A DNA stretch of 64,000 nt from Algoriphagus sp. A40 (GCF_002002735.1 NZ_MUNY01000046.1:46574-110573); one strand, 5' to 3'. Shown: positions 52,366 through 60,442, counted from the first letter of the stretch. Made by a program: numbers and translations. The notes: generated by a model from the sequence alone, not told the origin.

Positions 52366-53241
52366 TTATTGATTTATCTGTCCTACAAGATCATCCACTT
52401 CAACTGTCCGCTCATTCAGAGCTTGGGTGGGTCTGTTATTCGGCCCGATGCGTGAGGAAAATGCAGCGATCTGATCCGCAGTCAGCGAGACCATGTCCCG
52501 CAAAACCAGCCATTGTACCCCCTCGCTGCAAGGCGGAGTGGTTAAAGATCCGACGTAATGATACCCATAGTTGTCTTTTGGCAGGTGTACTTTCAATTCC
52601 AGATTGGCATCCGTGATGTGCTTGCTCTCGCCCTTTGCATTGGGAAGGTTTGCAATGATTTTAGAGAAATTTTCATTTGCCACTTTCCCTTCATTGAATA
52701 ATACACTGACAACAGCTAAACTACCGTCCCCACTCTGGTGGACGAGATGCATTTCCATCGGCATATTTTTGCCATCCACGGTATGCTCGCTTGGGGTATG
52801 AAAATGGAACTGTTTCAGGTCGTATGCTTTGTCTCCGAACAAAAAAGTGCTTCCTTCATCCACGGTCACCTGAATCGTGTGGCCATTGTCGATGATGTCA
52901 TCCATGTGTTCATTATGGGCAATTCTCAACGAAGTGGTTTTATAATCAAGATTCCAATTGGCTCCTCCCTTTGCATCTGTCTTTACGATATTGATGGGAG
53001 ATTGTCCCTTTCCTTCACCACATAGCGCATAGGCTGGACTTAGAGTCGCCCAGGCTGCTGGGCCGTCTTCTCCCTCATAGCCCCAGTGGGCAGGGCGTGC
53101 AGAAACGGGTGTGGAGGCTATGGTATCGACAGTGGTTACTGCATCGGCTGTTGTTTCTGCCGGTTTTGAATTGCATGAGCCCAAAAAGGCAAGAGCAATC
53201 CCCATAGCCAGAATGGGCGATGTTGATTTTTTGTGGGGCAT
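52366..53241 (-). CDS. Lipoprotein alpha-class carbonic anhydrase
   Basis: 291 residues. Signal peptide with lipobox (AMGIALAFLGSC), so lipid-anchored in the periplasm. The fold is complete: HWGYEGEDGPAAWATLSPAYALCGEGKGQSPINI (in parts), zinc histidines in QFHFHTPSEH and MEMHLVH, and the GSLTTPPCSEGVQWLVL substrate loop. A disulfide (ALCGEG with PPCSEG) is expected. Converts CO2 and water to bicarbonate and a proton. Co-transcribed with the downstream porin. Confidence 0.95.
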   Translation of the reverse strand: MPHKKSTSPILAMGIALAFLGSCNSKPAETTADAVTTVDTIASTPVSARPAHWGYEGEDGPAAWATLSPAYALCGEGKGQSPINIVKTDAKGGANWNLDYKTTSLRIAHNEHMDDIIDNGHTIQVTVDEGSTFLFGDKAYDLKQFHFHTPSEHTVDGKNMPMEMHLVHQSGDGSLAVVSVLFNEGKVANENFSKIIANLPNAKGESKHITDANLELKVHLPKDNYGYHYVGSLTTPPCSEGVQWLVLRDMVSLTADQIAAFSSRIGPNNRPTQALNERTVEVDDLVGQINQ

Positions 53242-53622
53242 AGGAGGTTTTGTTTGTTGATTTATATACTATGATAAGGAATTAATATCAAATTTCTATT
53301 TGGCAGGTTAGATCAAACTTATTCATGGATGAATACAAAATCGAAATAACCCAAAACAATTTTTCATCTGACAAAAATTGGTTCTACTCTGAAATAATCG
53401 AGTGAACATCCTTGAACAAAAGGATGCTTTCGGAGAAACTTTTTACAAAACAATTACGGTTGGAGACCGGAAGGATAGTCAAATCGGTTGCTGCAGATTT
53501 TAAAGACGGGGAGATTTTATCTGATTGTCTGTTTTTTGGATCAGTTGGAGAAACTGAAGTTGGAAAATTCCAGCCTTTTTTGAAGCAGATTGTCCTTTAG
53601 ATGAACAGCCTTTTCAATCCTC

Positions 53623-54096
53623 CTAAAAATCAATAAGGTCGCCTTTTTCCCTGATTATCAACAGCAAACCTCTTTCCTTACTCAGCATCAACAGAATGTC
53701 GTGGACTTCTTCGTATTTCGGATAGTCCCAATCCCGACCTTTCCATTCCCCGGATTCTATTTCTTCAGCTTCTTCCTCCAGAAACCAAAGCATACCATCC
53801 TTGTCACCTCCGTATATATCCACCAGTCCATTTACCAAGTTTTGAAGGGGGACCATCTGTGCCGGTTCAAAATTTGGGGCAATCAAGCTCATGACCCGGT
53901 TGTACAGGTTGGGGAAAGTGAGGACTTCCACTTCTTCAAAAAGTCCATAGAGGGGCGTTTCCAGCTTTTTTCACGAAATAAATCTCTGATACTTGGAATA
54001 CCTGACGTAGTGCTCCACTATCGGGGAATAGTCCGAACTCGGATAATCATCCAAACCGATCCCGACCAGCGATTCGAATTGTTTGTTATTGTCCAT
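53623..54096 (-). pseudogene. Conserved gene interrupted by an in-frame TGA
   Basis: Reading from the ATG at 54096, the frame encodes MDNNKQFESLVGIGLDDYPS...VRYSKYQRFIS, hits TGA at 53973-53971 (codon 42), and then runs on open in the same frame for another 115 codons (KKLETPLYGLFEEVEVLTFP ... REKGDLIDF) to 53623. The two parts read as one acidic protein of about 157 residues, and a single CGA-to-TGA change would explain the break. A shortened product could start at a GTG at 53931 (102 residues). The original function is unknown. Confidence 0.7.
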
Positions 54097-54214
54097 TGGC
54101 TTATTGGATAAAGGAAAAAATTACAAAAAAAAACTTTGGATGGTTTTGTTTGAGAAAATGGAAATCTGGTCAAAAACAGAATTTTGTTTTGAGAACAGTG
54201 AAATTTATGTCTGA

Positions 54215-54380
54215 TGCTTTTGGGCTAAAGCCCAGGGTGATTTTGTGATCCATTTTTGGAATGGGCTAAAGCCACATTCCAATTCATAGCCGATAAATAC
54301 CAAATCATGAATTGCCTCCTGCTTTAGCAGGGGGATAAAAATCATGCAATAGAAATCAGGCTTTAGCCCAATCCCTCAAA
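54215..54380. repeat. REPIN-like inverted repeat of GGCTAAAGCC-type hairpins
   Basis: Contains TGGGCTAAAGCCCA (54221-54234), GGAATGGGCTAAAGCCACAT (54258-54277) and, in opposite orientation, CCTGCTTTAGCAGG (54318-54331) and AGGCTTTAGCCCA (from 54358). The centre has CAATTCAT (54280-54287) and its complement ATGAATTG (54307-54314). The whole is an imperfect palindrome, the layout of paired REP units. At 54399-54450, GGAATTACAAATTC and GGAATTACAAATCCC resemble the R1 head. No transposase is present. Confidence 0.7.
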
Positions 54381-54536
54381 TAGCTTAAGAATATGGGAAT
54401 TACAAATTCTAAAAAATACTAGGCTGGAATTACAAATCCCACCCAGCGTCCACCGAACCACAAAGCTGAAAGGCAATAAACTTCGCAGAGGATAGCCAAA
54501 TTACTGAGACTGCCACTGAACACAGCCTACTGAACC

Positions 54537-54632
54537 TTACCCATTAAAAATCAACTTAAATATCGTGCCTTCGCCGAGTTTGGAGCGGACCTGAATATTG
54601 CCTTTGTGGCGGCGCATGATCTGCTTGGAGAG
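54537..54632 (-). pseudogene. Remnant of a histidine-kinase 3' end
   Basis: Encodes LSKQIMRRHKGNIQVRSKLG then EGTIFKLIFNG and a stop: the same 31 residues as the C-terminus of the intact kinase at 55415-56758 except one Thr-to-Ile change. Across about 93 bases there are 7 differences, all transitions and nearly all silent. Similarity stops abruptly at 54632 on the upstream side. Without the rest of the kinase it cannot function. Confidence 0.9.
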
Positions 54633-54687
54633 AAAAGAGACAGAACAATAGCATTTTTAAGTCAGGTCGCTTTTCACCTTTTAAAAG

Positions 54688-54849
54688 CTATTTCTGATAA
54701 AGCTTAGCACTGTTTTTCTTTAAATATTCCTTGATTTGGTCAGGACTCATATCGACCATTTCCAAAGAAATTTTTTCTTTTATGGCTCTGAAGGTTTTAA
54801 CCGTATCAAATTCTTTTTCCGGTTCAGAATTTTTGATGCTAGTCTTCAT
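54688..54849 (-). CDS. Small (53-residue) putative antitoxin partner of the PIN protein
   Basis: MKTSIKNSEPEKEFDTVKTF, RAIKEKISLEMVDMSPDQIK, EYLKKNSAKLYQK. The EFDTVKxFRxIKEKIS...MSPDQIKEYLKK layout matches small proteins that recur next to PIN-domain proteins of this type in Bacteroidota and cyanobacteria, proposed as antitoxins. Its ATG overlaps the end of the PIN gene by 11 bases, so it is translated second, the reverse of the usual antitoxin-first order. Confidence 0.7.
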   Translation of the reverse strand: MKTSIKNSEPEKEFDTVKTFRAIKEKISLEMVDMSPDQIKEYLKKNSAKLYQK

Positions 54850-55306
54850 ATTCTAAAATTTCTTTTGGTGACCTTATTTCCAATGCTTGATAATTTAAAC
54901 GAATGTTTACAGAATTATAGCCTCTAATTCTGTAAACGTTCACAATATGTTTGAAATTCCAACTTACCAAAATATCTGCTTTGTGAATTGTTGCAGCCGC
55001 AATATGAATGCAATCGTCAAAGCTGGTTTTGCCCACAACTCCTTCATTTAAATAGGAGGAAGCCAGCGTCAAAATTTCGTCTGTCACCAATACTTTTTCC
55101 ATACTTCCTTTTGGTAGATCCTTAAAAAGGCCTTTTACTTTTTCCGGCGCCTTAGATAATTCAGCTTCAGTAAGGTCGGAAAATAGACATACTACTCTGC
55201 CCAATTTTACTCGTTCAAAAAGTTGTACCGTTTCTTCTTCAAATTCCTTGTCGAAAGCACCTCCAAATACTGATGTGTCAAAATAAAATCTTTGCATTGG
55301 AACCAT
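54839..55306 (-). CDS. PIN-domain protein (putative toxin)
   Basis: 155 residues. N-terminal RFYFDTSVFGGAFDKEFEEE gives the first acidic residues of a PIN nuclease; TSFDDCIHIAAATIHKADIL gives the second cluster, and LVSWNFKHIVN the last part. This DTSVFGG subfamily differs from the DTHTFLW VapC at 11624. Expected to be a ribonuclease. The start may be Met-1 or Met-4 (MQRFYF). It lies inside the cassette between the two copies of the kinase 3' end. Confidence 0.85.
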   Translation of the reverse strand: MVPMQRFYFDTSVFGGAFDKEFEEETVQLFERVKLGRVVCLFSDLTEAELSKAPEKVKGLFKDLPKGSMEKVLVTDEILTLASSYLNEGVVGKTSFDDCIHIAAATIHKADILVSWNFKHIVNVYRIRGYNSVNIRLNYQALEIRSPKEILEYED

Positions 55307-55414
55307 TCAAAATTTCATAGCTAGAAGTTACTCACAATTTTTCTCAGTGTGAAAAGTTCAAAAGCAAGGATTTGATATTGGTTGATGAATTTTCATTTTC
55401 ATCTTAACCTACCA

Positions 55415-56758
55415 TCACCCATTAAAAATCAACTTAAACGTCGTGCCTTCGCCGAGTTTGGAGCGGACTTGGATATTGCCTTTATGGCGGCGCATGATTT
55501 GCTTGGAAAGGCTGAGACCGATGCCGGAGCCTTTCTTTTTGGTGGTGAAGAAAGGGATAAAAATTTTGCCCAAGGCTTCTTCTTCGATGCCTTTGCCGGT
55601 ATCGCAGATTTCCAGGATGATTTTCCCGGCTTCGTCGATAAATGCCTTCAGCGTGATGATTTTCTCCTCCGAGTCTTCTAGGGCCTGTATGGAGTTTTGA
55701 ATCAGGTTGATCATCACCTGCTCGATTTGGGTTTGGTCTCCAAATAGGATCAGCTCATTCGGGTTCAGCTCTTTCTTCAGCGTGATTCCCTGGGATTCGA
55801 GCTGATTTTGAAGTAGGATCTCCAAGTGTTCGAATAGCCTTGCTATGCCGATGATCCCAAATTTCGGTGCCGGAATATGAGCCAGACTTCTGAAGTCGGA
55901 CACGAAGTTGATCAGTCCCTGACTGCGCTTTTCGATGGTTCCCATACCCATCAGAAAATCCTCCAACTCCTCATCCGTGGCCCGCTCGTTGCTTTCGATT
56001 CTATTTTCGATCTCGGTCTTGAGTGTGCCGGCCAAGGAAGAAATCGGCGCTATGGAATTCATGATCTCGTGGGTGAGGATCTTGACCAGGTTTTGCCAGG
56101 CTTCCATTTCTTTCTCTTCGAGCTCCGACTGGATATTCTGTAGGGACACCAATTTGAAGCGTTCTCCCCGCATCAGGAGTTCGATCACATAGACCGAGAG
56201 CTGCATGATTCCGTCGGGATGGGCGATTTTGATCAGTTCGGAACCGCCGGTGCGAAGATTTTGGATTGCCAAGTGTAGTTCTTTGTTGATGCTTTCGATC
56301 TCTCCGATGTTTTTGAGTTCGTCGATATTGAGGATGCGTTTGGCTGCGACGTTCAGGATCTGAATTTCCCCATTTTCTCCGAACGTGATCAAGCCGATGC
56401 TGAGGTGCTTAAACACGGATCTGAAATATTGGTAGTTGGCTTCCTTTTCCGCCTGATCTTCCTTGAGCTTTGCCAAAATCGCATTGAACTCGATGTGCAG
56501 GTCATCAGTCTCTGTGCCGTCAAACTTGACCGGGTAGAGCTGGGAATACTTGTCCTGCTTGATGTTGTCCAGAAATAGCCTGACTTTTTTGAAGGAGCTT
56601 TCGGAATATCGCACCAAAAAAATGATCTGAAAAACCACCAAAATAAGGAATAGGGAAATCATAAAGACTCCCCAAGCGTCGATCATGGCGTATGAAAGTA
56701 AAAACAGCGAAGCTGCTACCAGGGCAATCCTGCCCAGCAAACCAACTCTATAATCCAT
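55415..56758 (-). CDS. Sensor histidine kinase
   Basis: 447 residues. Two N-terminal membrane helices (IALVAASLFLLSYAMID, MISLFLILVVFQIIFLV), a PAS-like region (about 105-215), a dimerisation/phospho-acceptor helix LVKILTHEIMNSIAPIS with the His, then the ATPase domain: N box QVMINLIQNSIQAL, G1 ICDTGKGI, FFTTKKKGSGIGLSLSKQI. It is NtrB/ZraS-like and should phosphorylate the overlapping NtrC-type regulator (11-base overlap with the upstream gene). Its stop is TGA in place of the TAA in the remnant copy. Confidence 0.95.
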   Translation of the reverse strand: MDYRVGLLGRIALVAASLFLLSYAMIDAWGVFMISLFLILVVFQIIFLVRYSESSFKKVRLFLDNIKQDKYSQLYPVKFDGTETDDLHIEFNAILAKLKEDQAEKEANYQYFRSVFKHLSIGLITFGENGEIQILNVAAKRILNIDELKNIGEIESINKELHLAIQNLRTGGSELIKIAHPDGIMQLSVYVIELLMRGERFKLVSLQNIQSELEEKEMEAWQNLVKILTHEIMNSIAPISSLAGTLKTEIENRIESNERATDEELEDFLMGMGTIEKRSQGLINFVSDFRSLAHIPAPKFGIIGIARLFEHLEILLQNQLESQGITLKKELNPNELILFGDQTQIEQVMINLIQNSIQALEDSEEKIITLKAFIDEAGKIILEICDTGKGIEEEALGKIFIPFFTTKKKGSGIGLSLSKQIMRRHKGNIQVRSKLGEGTTFKLIFNG

Positions 56759-58130
56759 ATTTTTCTAATCTTCGGTAAAGTGAAGCTCGGGTCAAGCCGA
56801 GTTCCTTTGCCGCTTTGGAGATATTTCCGCCGTTTTTGTCGATGGCCCGCTGGATGGTGCTGCGCTCCATGTCGTCAAGATTCAGAGTGACGGAAGTCGG
56901 GGCTTTTTCGGAGGCTGGCTTTGCCGAAAGGAAAAAGAAATCCCGTGTATCCAATTCGTCGCCTTCGGCCATGATGATTGCCCGCTCGATGGCGTGCTGA
57001 AGTTCACGGATGTTGCCTGGCCACTGATAGCGCTGAAGGAGCTCCATGGCAGCAGGCTTGAAGCCCATGAAGTTTTTTCGGTATTTCTGAGAGTAGCTTT
57101 TCAGAAAGTGATTGGCCAAAGTCGGGATGTCGTCCTGTCTTTCGCGAAGCGGTGGAAGAAAAATCTCCACAGTATTAATCCGGTAGAGCAAATCCTGACG
57201 GAACGTGTTATCCATCACCATCTCATGCACGTGCATGTTAGTGGCGCAGATCAGGCGAATGTCCACCGGAATGGCCTTGTTGGTGCCAATGCGGGTTACT
57301 TCTCGTCGCTGCAATACGGTGAGCAATTTTGATTGAAGCGGCATGGATAGGTTTCCGATTTCATCCAGAAAAAGTGTACCCTTATCCGCTATTTCAAAAC
57401 GTCCCGCTCGGTCATCTTTGGCATCGGTAAAGGCCCCGCGCTTGTGTCCAAAAAGTTCGGATTCGAAAAGCGTTTCAGTAATTGCACCCATATCTACTCC
57501 GACAAAGATTTCGTCTTTGCGGTGCGAGCGATCGTGAATTGCGCGGGCGATGAGTTCCTTACCGGTTCCGTTTTCTCCCAAAATCAACACATTGGCATCT
57601 GTCTGGGCCACTTTGTCAATGATGGAAAAGATATTTTTCATCGAAGCCGAAGCACCGATGATATCTGCATAGGGCTTTTTGAGATCGGTCTGAAGCTGCT
57701 TTTGCTTTTTCTGAAGCTTGTCTACCTCGTTGTAACTTTCCTTAAGCTTGATGGCCGCAGAAAGGGTGGCAATGAGTTTCTCATTTTGCCATGGCTTGAG
57801 GATAAAATCTGTCGCGCCTTCCTTCAATGCCTGCACGGCCATTTCCACATCTCCGAAAGCCGTAATCAGAATCACGACCGCTTTAGGATCGATCTCTTTG
57901 ATTTGACTCAACCAATAAAATCCTTCCTTTCCGGAAGTGGTATCCTCTCGGAAATTCATGTCCAGCAGGATCACATCAAAGCTGTTATTATTGATCAGGA
58001 AAGGAATTCTGCGCGGGTCTTTTTCAATGACTACTTCTTTGGCGTGTTTTTTCAAAAGCATTTTGGCAGCAAAGAGCAAGTCTTCGTTGTCGTCGATGAT
58101 CAAAATTTTGCCTAGTGTCTGAGCTTCCAT
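56748..58130 (-). CDS. NtrC-type sigma54-dependent response regulator
   Basis: 460 residues from MEAQTLGKILIIDDNEDLLF. Receiver acids Asp-12, Asp-13 and phospho-acceptor Asp-57 (VILLDMNF); AAA+ domain with Walker A GENGTGKE, Walker B GTLFLDEIGN, Arg finger region; C-terminal Fis-type HTH NISKAAKELGLTRASLYRRL. The sigma54-contact loop reads GAFTDA where the consensus is GAFTGA. It activates sigma54 promoters when phosphorylated by the downstream kinase. The palindrome at 58241-58256 upstream is a candidate binding site. Confidence 0.95.
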   Translation of the reverse strand: MEAQTLGKILIIDDNEDLLFAAKMLLKKHAKEVVIEKDPRRIPFLINNNSFDVILLDMNFREDTTSGKEGFYWLSQIKEIDPKAVVILITAFGDVEMAVQALKEGATDFILKPWQNEKLIATLSAAIKLKESYNEVDKLQKKQKQLQTDLKKPYADIIGASASMKNIFSIIDKVAQTDANVLILGENGTGKELIARAIHDRSHRKDEIFVGVDMGAITETLFESELFGHKRGAFTDAKDDRAGRFEIADKGTLFLDEIGNLSMPLQSKLLTVLQRREVTRIGTNKAIPVDIRLICATNMHVHEMVMDNTFRQDLLYRINTVEIFLPPLRERQDDIPTLANHFLKSYSQKYRKNFMGFKPAAMELLQRYQWPGNIRELQHAIERAIIMAEGDELDTRDFFFLSAKPASEKAPTSVTLNLDDMERSTIQRAIDKNGGNISKAAKELGLTRASLYRRLEKYGL

Positions 58131-58209
58131 GGTCAATTGTTTGGGCTTGTAGGGGGAAAATGGTGCCAAGTACAAATAAGGTGAATAGGGGGCAATTTTC
58201 CTTTAAAAG

Positions 58210-58256
58210 TGTCCGTAATTGTACGAAAATATACTGTTTTCGGACATTTATGTCCG
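58210..58256. promoter_or_regulatory. Palindromic site between regulator gene and slyD-like gene
   Basis: CGGACAT-TT-ATGTCCG (58241-58256) is a 7-bp perfect dyad; a third half-site TGTCCG is at 58210-58215, about 30 bases away, and an A/T-rich CGAAAATATACTGTTTTCG spacer lies between. Dyads with this spacing fit NtrC-like enhancer or auto-regulatory sites. Assignment to the adjacent regulator is inference. Confidence 0.6.
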
Positions 58257-58280
58257 ATTGGGCGAACAATTATTAATCCA

Positions 58281-58288
58281 TACCTTTG
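58281..58288 (+). promoter_or_regulatory. Bacteroidota-type promoter of the slyD-like gene
   Basis: TACCTTTG matches the TAnnTTTG element; a TTG (58258-58260) lies 20 bases upstream, in the range for the -33 element. The start codon is 22 bases downstream. The -33 TTG adjoins the CGGACAT dyad, so a bound regulator would affect this promoter. Confidence 0.7.
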
Positions 58289-58310
58289 TCTTTCACTAAT
58301 TTGAAAACTC

Positions 58311-58736
58311 ATGCAAGCTAAAAAAGGAGATGCCGTCAAAGTTCATTATACCGGAAGACTGGATGATGGAAGCGTATTTGACAGCTCGGAGTCCCGGGAA
58401 CCGCTGGGCTTCACGCTGGGCGATGGTAATATGATCAAAGGATTTGATGCGGCCGTGTATGGCATGGTCATCGGAGATAAAAAAACTGTGACAATCCCTG
58501 CGGCTGAGGCTTACGGAGAGCGTCGTGACGATATGATGATTGAGGTGCCTATCAGTCAGGTTCCACCTAACATTCACCCTGAAATCGGCGTTCAGCTGGT
58601 GCTTCAGGGGGGTGGCGGACAGCCCATGCCGGTAACTGTGGTGGATGTGACAGAAGAAAAAATCGTTTTGGATGCCAACCATGAGCTGGCCGGGAAAGAT
58701 TTGATTTTTGATATCGAACTTGTGACTATCAATTGA
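58311..58736 (+). CDS. SlyD-like FKBP-type peptidyl-prolyl isomerase
   Basis: 141 residues, cytoplasmic. FKBP core VKVHYTGRLDDGSVFDSSE and GMVIGDKKTVTIPAAEAYGE are interrupted by an insert-in-flap domain (RRDDMMIEVPISQVPPNIHPE...) and close with HELAGKDLIFDIELVTI, the exact domain order of SlyD. The metal-binding His-rich tail of E. coli SlyD is absent. Catalyses prolyl isomerisation in folding. Confidence 0.95.
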   Translation: MQAKKGDAVKVHYTGRLDDGSVFDSSESREPLGFTLGDGNMIKGFDAAVYGMVIGDKKTVTIPAAEAYGERRDDMMIEVPISQVPPNIHPEIGVQLVLQGGGGQPMPVTVVDVTEEKIVLDANHELAGKDLIFDIELVTIN

Positions 58737-58787
58737 GAACTCGCAAATAGACTAAGGCCAGCTTGACTAGGCAAAGTAAAAAACAGA

Positions 58788-58814
58788 AAACCGATAGGGA
58801 GATCCTGTCGGTTT
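58788..58814 (+). terminator. Intrinsic terminator after the slyD-like gene
   Basis: AAACCGATAGG (58788-58798) pairs with CCTGTCGGTTT (58804-58814) with one G-T pair, followed by TTTTT. Confidence 0.85.
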
Positions 58815-58838
58815 TTTTTGGGCTGAGGATATAAAAAC

Positions 58839-59669
58839 TCACTTCAGCTGCTTCAATCCTTCCGGCAATGGGAATACTTTGATCACATCTTTCTCTACAA
58901 ATGCAATGATTTCCTGTCCTATCACCAGATACTGAATATCTTTGGATGGAAGAGCGCCAAAATCAAAAACGGCCTGAGTAGCCAGAGAATACATTTTTAG
59001 ATTTTTTCCCTCGACCCAGAAAAGGCTTTCTTTGTAAAAGCACATCCGCTGATCGATTTGGAGATTTATTTTTTTGAGAAAATTGCCCTGGTTATCGAAG
59101 ATGAAAATACCGCTTTCAGGCACATTCATAAAGAGTCTGTTTTTAAATTCCCGGATCTCTGTGACCTGCAGGTTTTCTGAATCCAAAATCAGGTTTAGAG
59201 GTTGGGATTGGAGTACCAGATTTCTCAGGTAGTCCAGGCTTTTCAGAGAAAGATCAGATTCATCCCAGACCCAGATGATGTTGTTGTTGCCGAGAGTGGA
59301 AGCTTTTGGCAGCGTAATTTCATTCAGGAGAAAGCTGTTTTCGGCAATGGGATTGAGGAATCGGTCAAGAATCCTGTATTCCTGCAGGTCAGCTGAAAAG
59401 CTGAAAATGTTCACCGTCCAGGAGGCTTCCAATTGGTGGAGTCGGCCTTGTCTGGCGGGGGAGAAGAGGTTGAGTTGTTTGCCCTTTTGATCAAAAAGAT
59501 AAATATCCCCTGAATTGTTGCTGGCAAAAATCTGATCCCTTGTGTCCAGTGAAACCAAATCGAGATTTTGTATGGAAATCTCAGCGACCGGCGCTTCGAA
59601 TTCCAAGATTTCCTGTGAAAAAAGTGCCTTAGACAAAAATCCAAAAAATAGTATCAGGGTAAATTTCAT
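58839..59669 (-). CDS. Secreted protein of unknown function, possibly propeller-like
   Basis: 276 residues with signal peptide (MKFTLILFFGFLSKALFSQ). Repeated blocks LDTRDQIFASNNSGDIYLFDQKGKQL and FKNRLFMNVPESGIFIFDNQ resemble blades of a beta-propeller (WD/NHL-like); the remainder is similar in style. It overlaps the lpxH gene by 4 bases and is translated after it, so it may act in envelope assembly, but no evidence beyond context supports that. Confidence 0.65.
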   Translation of the reverse strand: MKFTLILFFGFLSKALFSQEILEFEAPVAEISIQNLDLVSLDTRDQIFASNNSGDIYLFDQKGKQLNLFSPARQGRLHQLEASWTVNIFSFSADLQEYRILDRFLNPIAENSFLLNEITLPKASTLGNNNIIWVWDESDLSLKSLDYLRNLVLQSQPLNLILDSENLQVTEIREFKNRLFMNVPESGIFIFDNQGNFLKKINLQIDQRMCFYKESLFWVEGKNLKMYSLATQAVFDFGALPSKDIQYLVIGQEIIAFVEKDVIKVFPLPEGLKQLK

Positions 59670-60442
59670 TTCTCGAATGTCATGAGCTTGGCATCGGCAC
59701 CGTCAAATTCCAGGTAAGTGTTTTGGGTAACCCACTCTCCTAAATTAAAGTAAGTGGAATTGTTGGAAACCTCAAGTTGGAGAGGGAGGTGGCGATGCCC
59801 AAAGATGTAAAAATCGTGGTGAAATCTAGACTCCACTTCTTTGCAATACTGCCAGAGCCATTCGTCCGCCCCCAAAAAATGGTTTTCATTTTTTTCGAGA
59901 TTCGAAATTCGGCTATGACCGGACCATGCCTTGGCCAATTTGATCCCCATATCGGGATGAATCCATCGAAACAACCATTTGGCGAAAGGATTGGTAAATA
60001 CCTTTTTCAATAACTTATAAAACTGATCTCCGGGGCCTAAGCCATCTCCGTGTCCGACAAGGATTTTTTTTCCTTCTACAGAAAGGGCAATCGGGTGGTG
60101 ATAAACCGGAATTCCAAGCTCCTGTGTGAAATAGTCCTTCATCCAGAGGTCATGATTTCCGGTGAAAAACAGGATAGGGATTCCCATGTCGCGAAGTTGA
60201 GAAATCTTTGAAATAAAGGGTATAAAACCCTTTGGAATCACCTGACCATACTCAAACCAAAAGTCAAAAATATCCCCAACGAGAAAAATGGCAGCTGCTT
60301 CATCTGCAATCGAATCCAACCAGCGGACGATTCGTTTTTCCCGGATTTTACTTTCTGATGCATTAGGCGCTCCCAAGTGGAAATCAGATGCGAAATAGAG
60401 CTTTTTGCCTTTCAGCGGAAAATCCAGAGGGGAAGCTTGCAT
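59666..60442 (-). CDS. lpxH: UDP-2,3-diacylglucosamine diphosphatase
   Basis: 258 residues, calcineurin-like fold. Metal ligands: SDFHLGAPN, VGDIFDFWFEYG, FTGNHDLWM, VGHGDGLG and FGHRHLP; the FDFWFEYG stretch is characteristic of LpxH. It hydrolyses UDP-2,3-diacylglucosamine to lipid X in lipid A synthesis. First gene of a two-gene unit with the unknown secreted protein. Confidence 0.9.
   Translation of the reverse strand: MQASPLDFPLKGKKLYFASDFHLGAPNASESKIREKRIVRWLDSIADEAAAIFLVGDIFDFWFEYGQVIPKGFIPFISKISQLRDMGIPILFFTGNHDLWMKDYFTQELGIPVYHHPIALSVEGKKILVGHGDGLGPGDQFYKLLKKVFTNPFAKWLFRWIHPDMGIKLAKAWSGHSRISNLEKNENHFLGADEWLWQYCKEVESRFHHDFYIFGHRHLPLQLEVSNNSTYFNLGEWVTQNTYLEFDGADAKLMTFEK

Noticed and set aside
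53412..53600. A 62-codon plus-strand frame (start TTG or an internal ATG at 53424)
   Set aside because: Protein-like composition in part, but no ribosome site at a sensible distance and no recognised family. It could be a remnant; too weak to list.
53971..53973. TGA read as selenocysteine
   Set aside because: No stem-loop of the SECIS kind is evident just downstream, the codon aligns with a plausible Arg position, and no selenoprotein family fits. A nonsense change is simpler.
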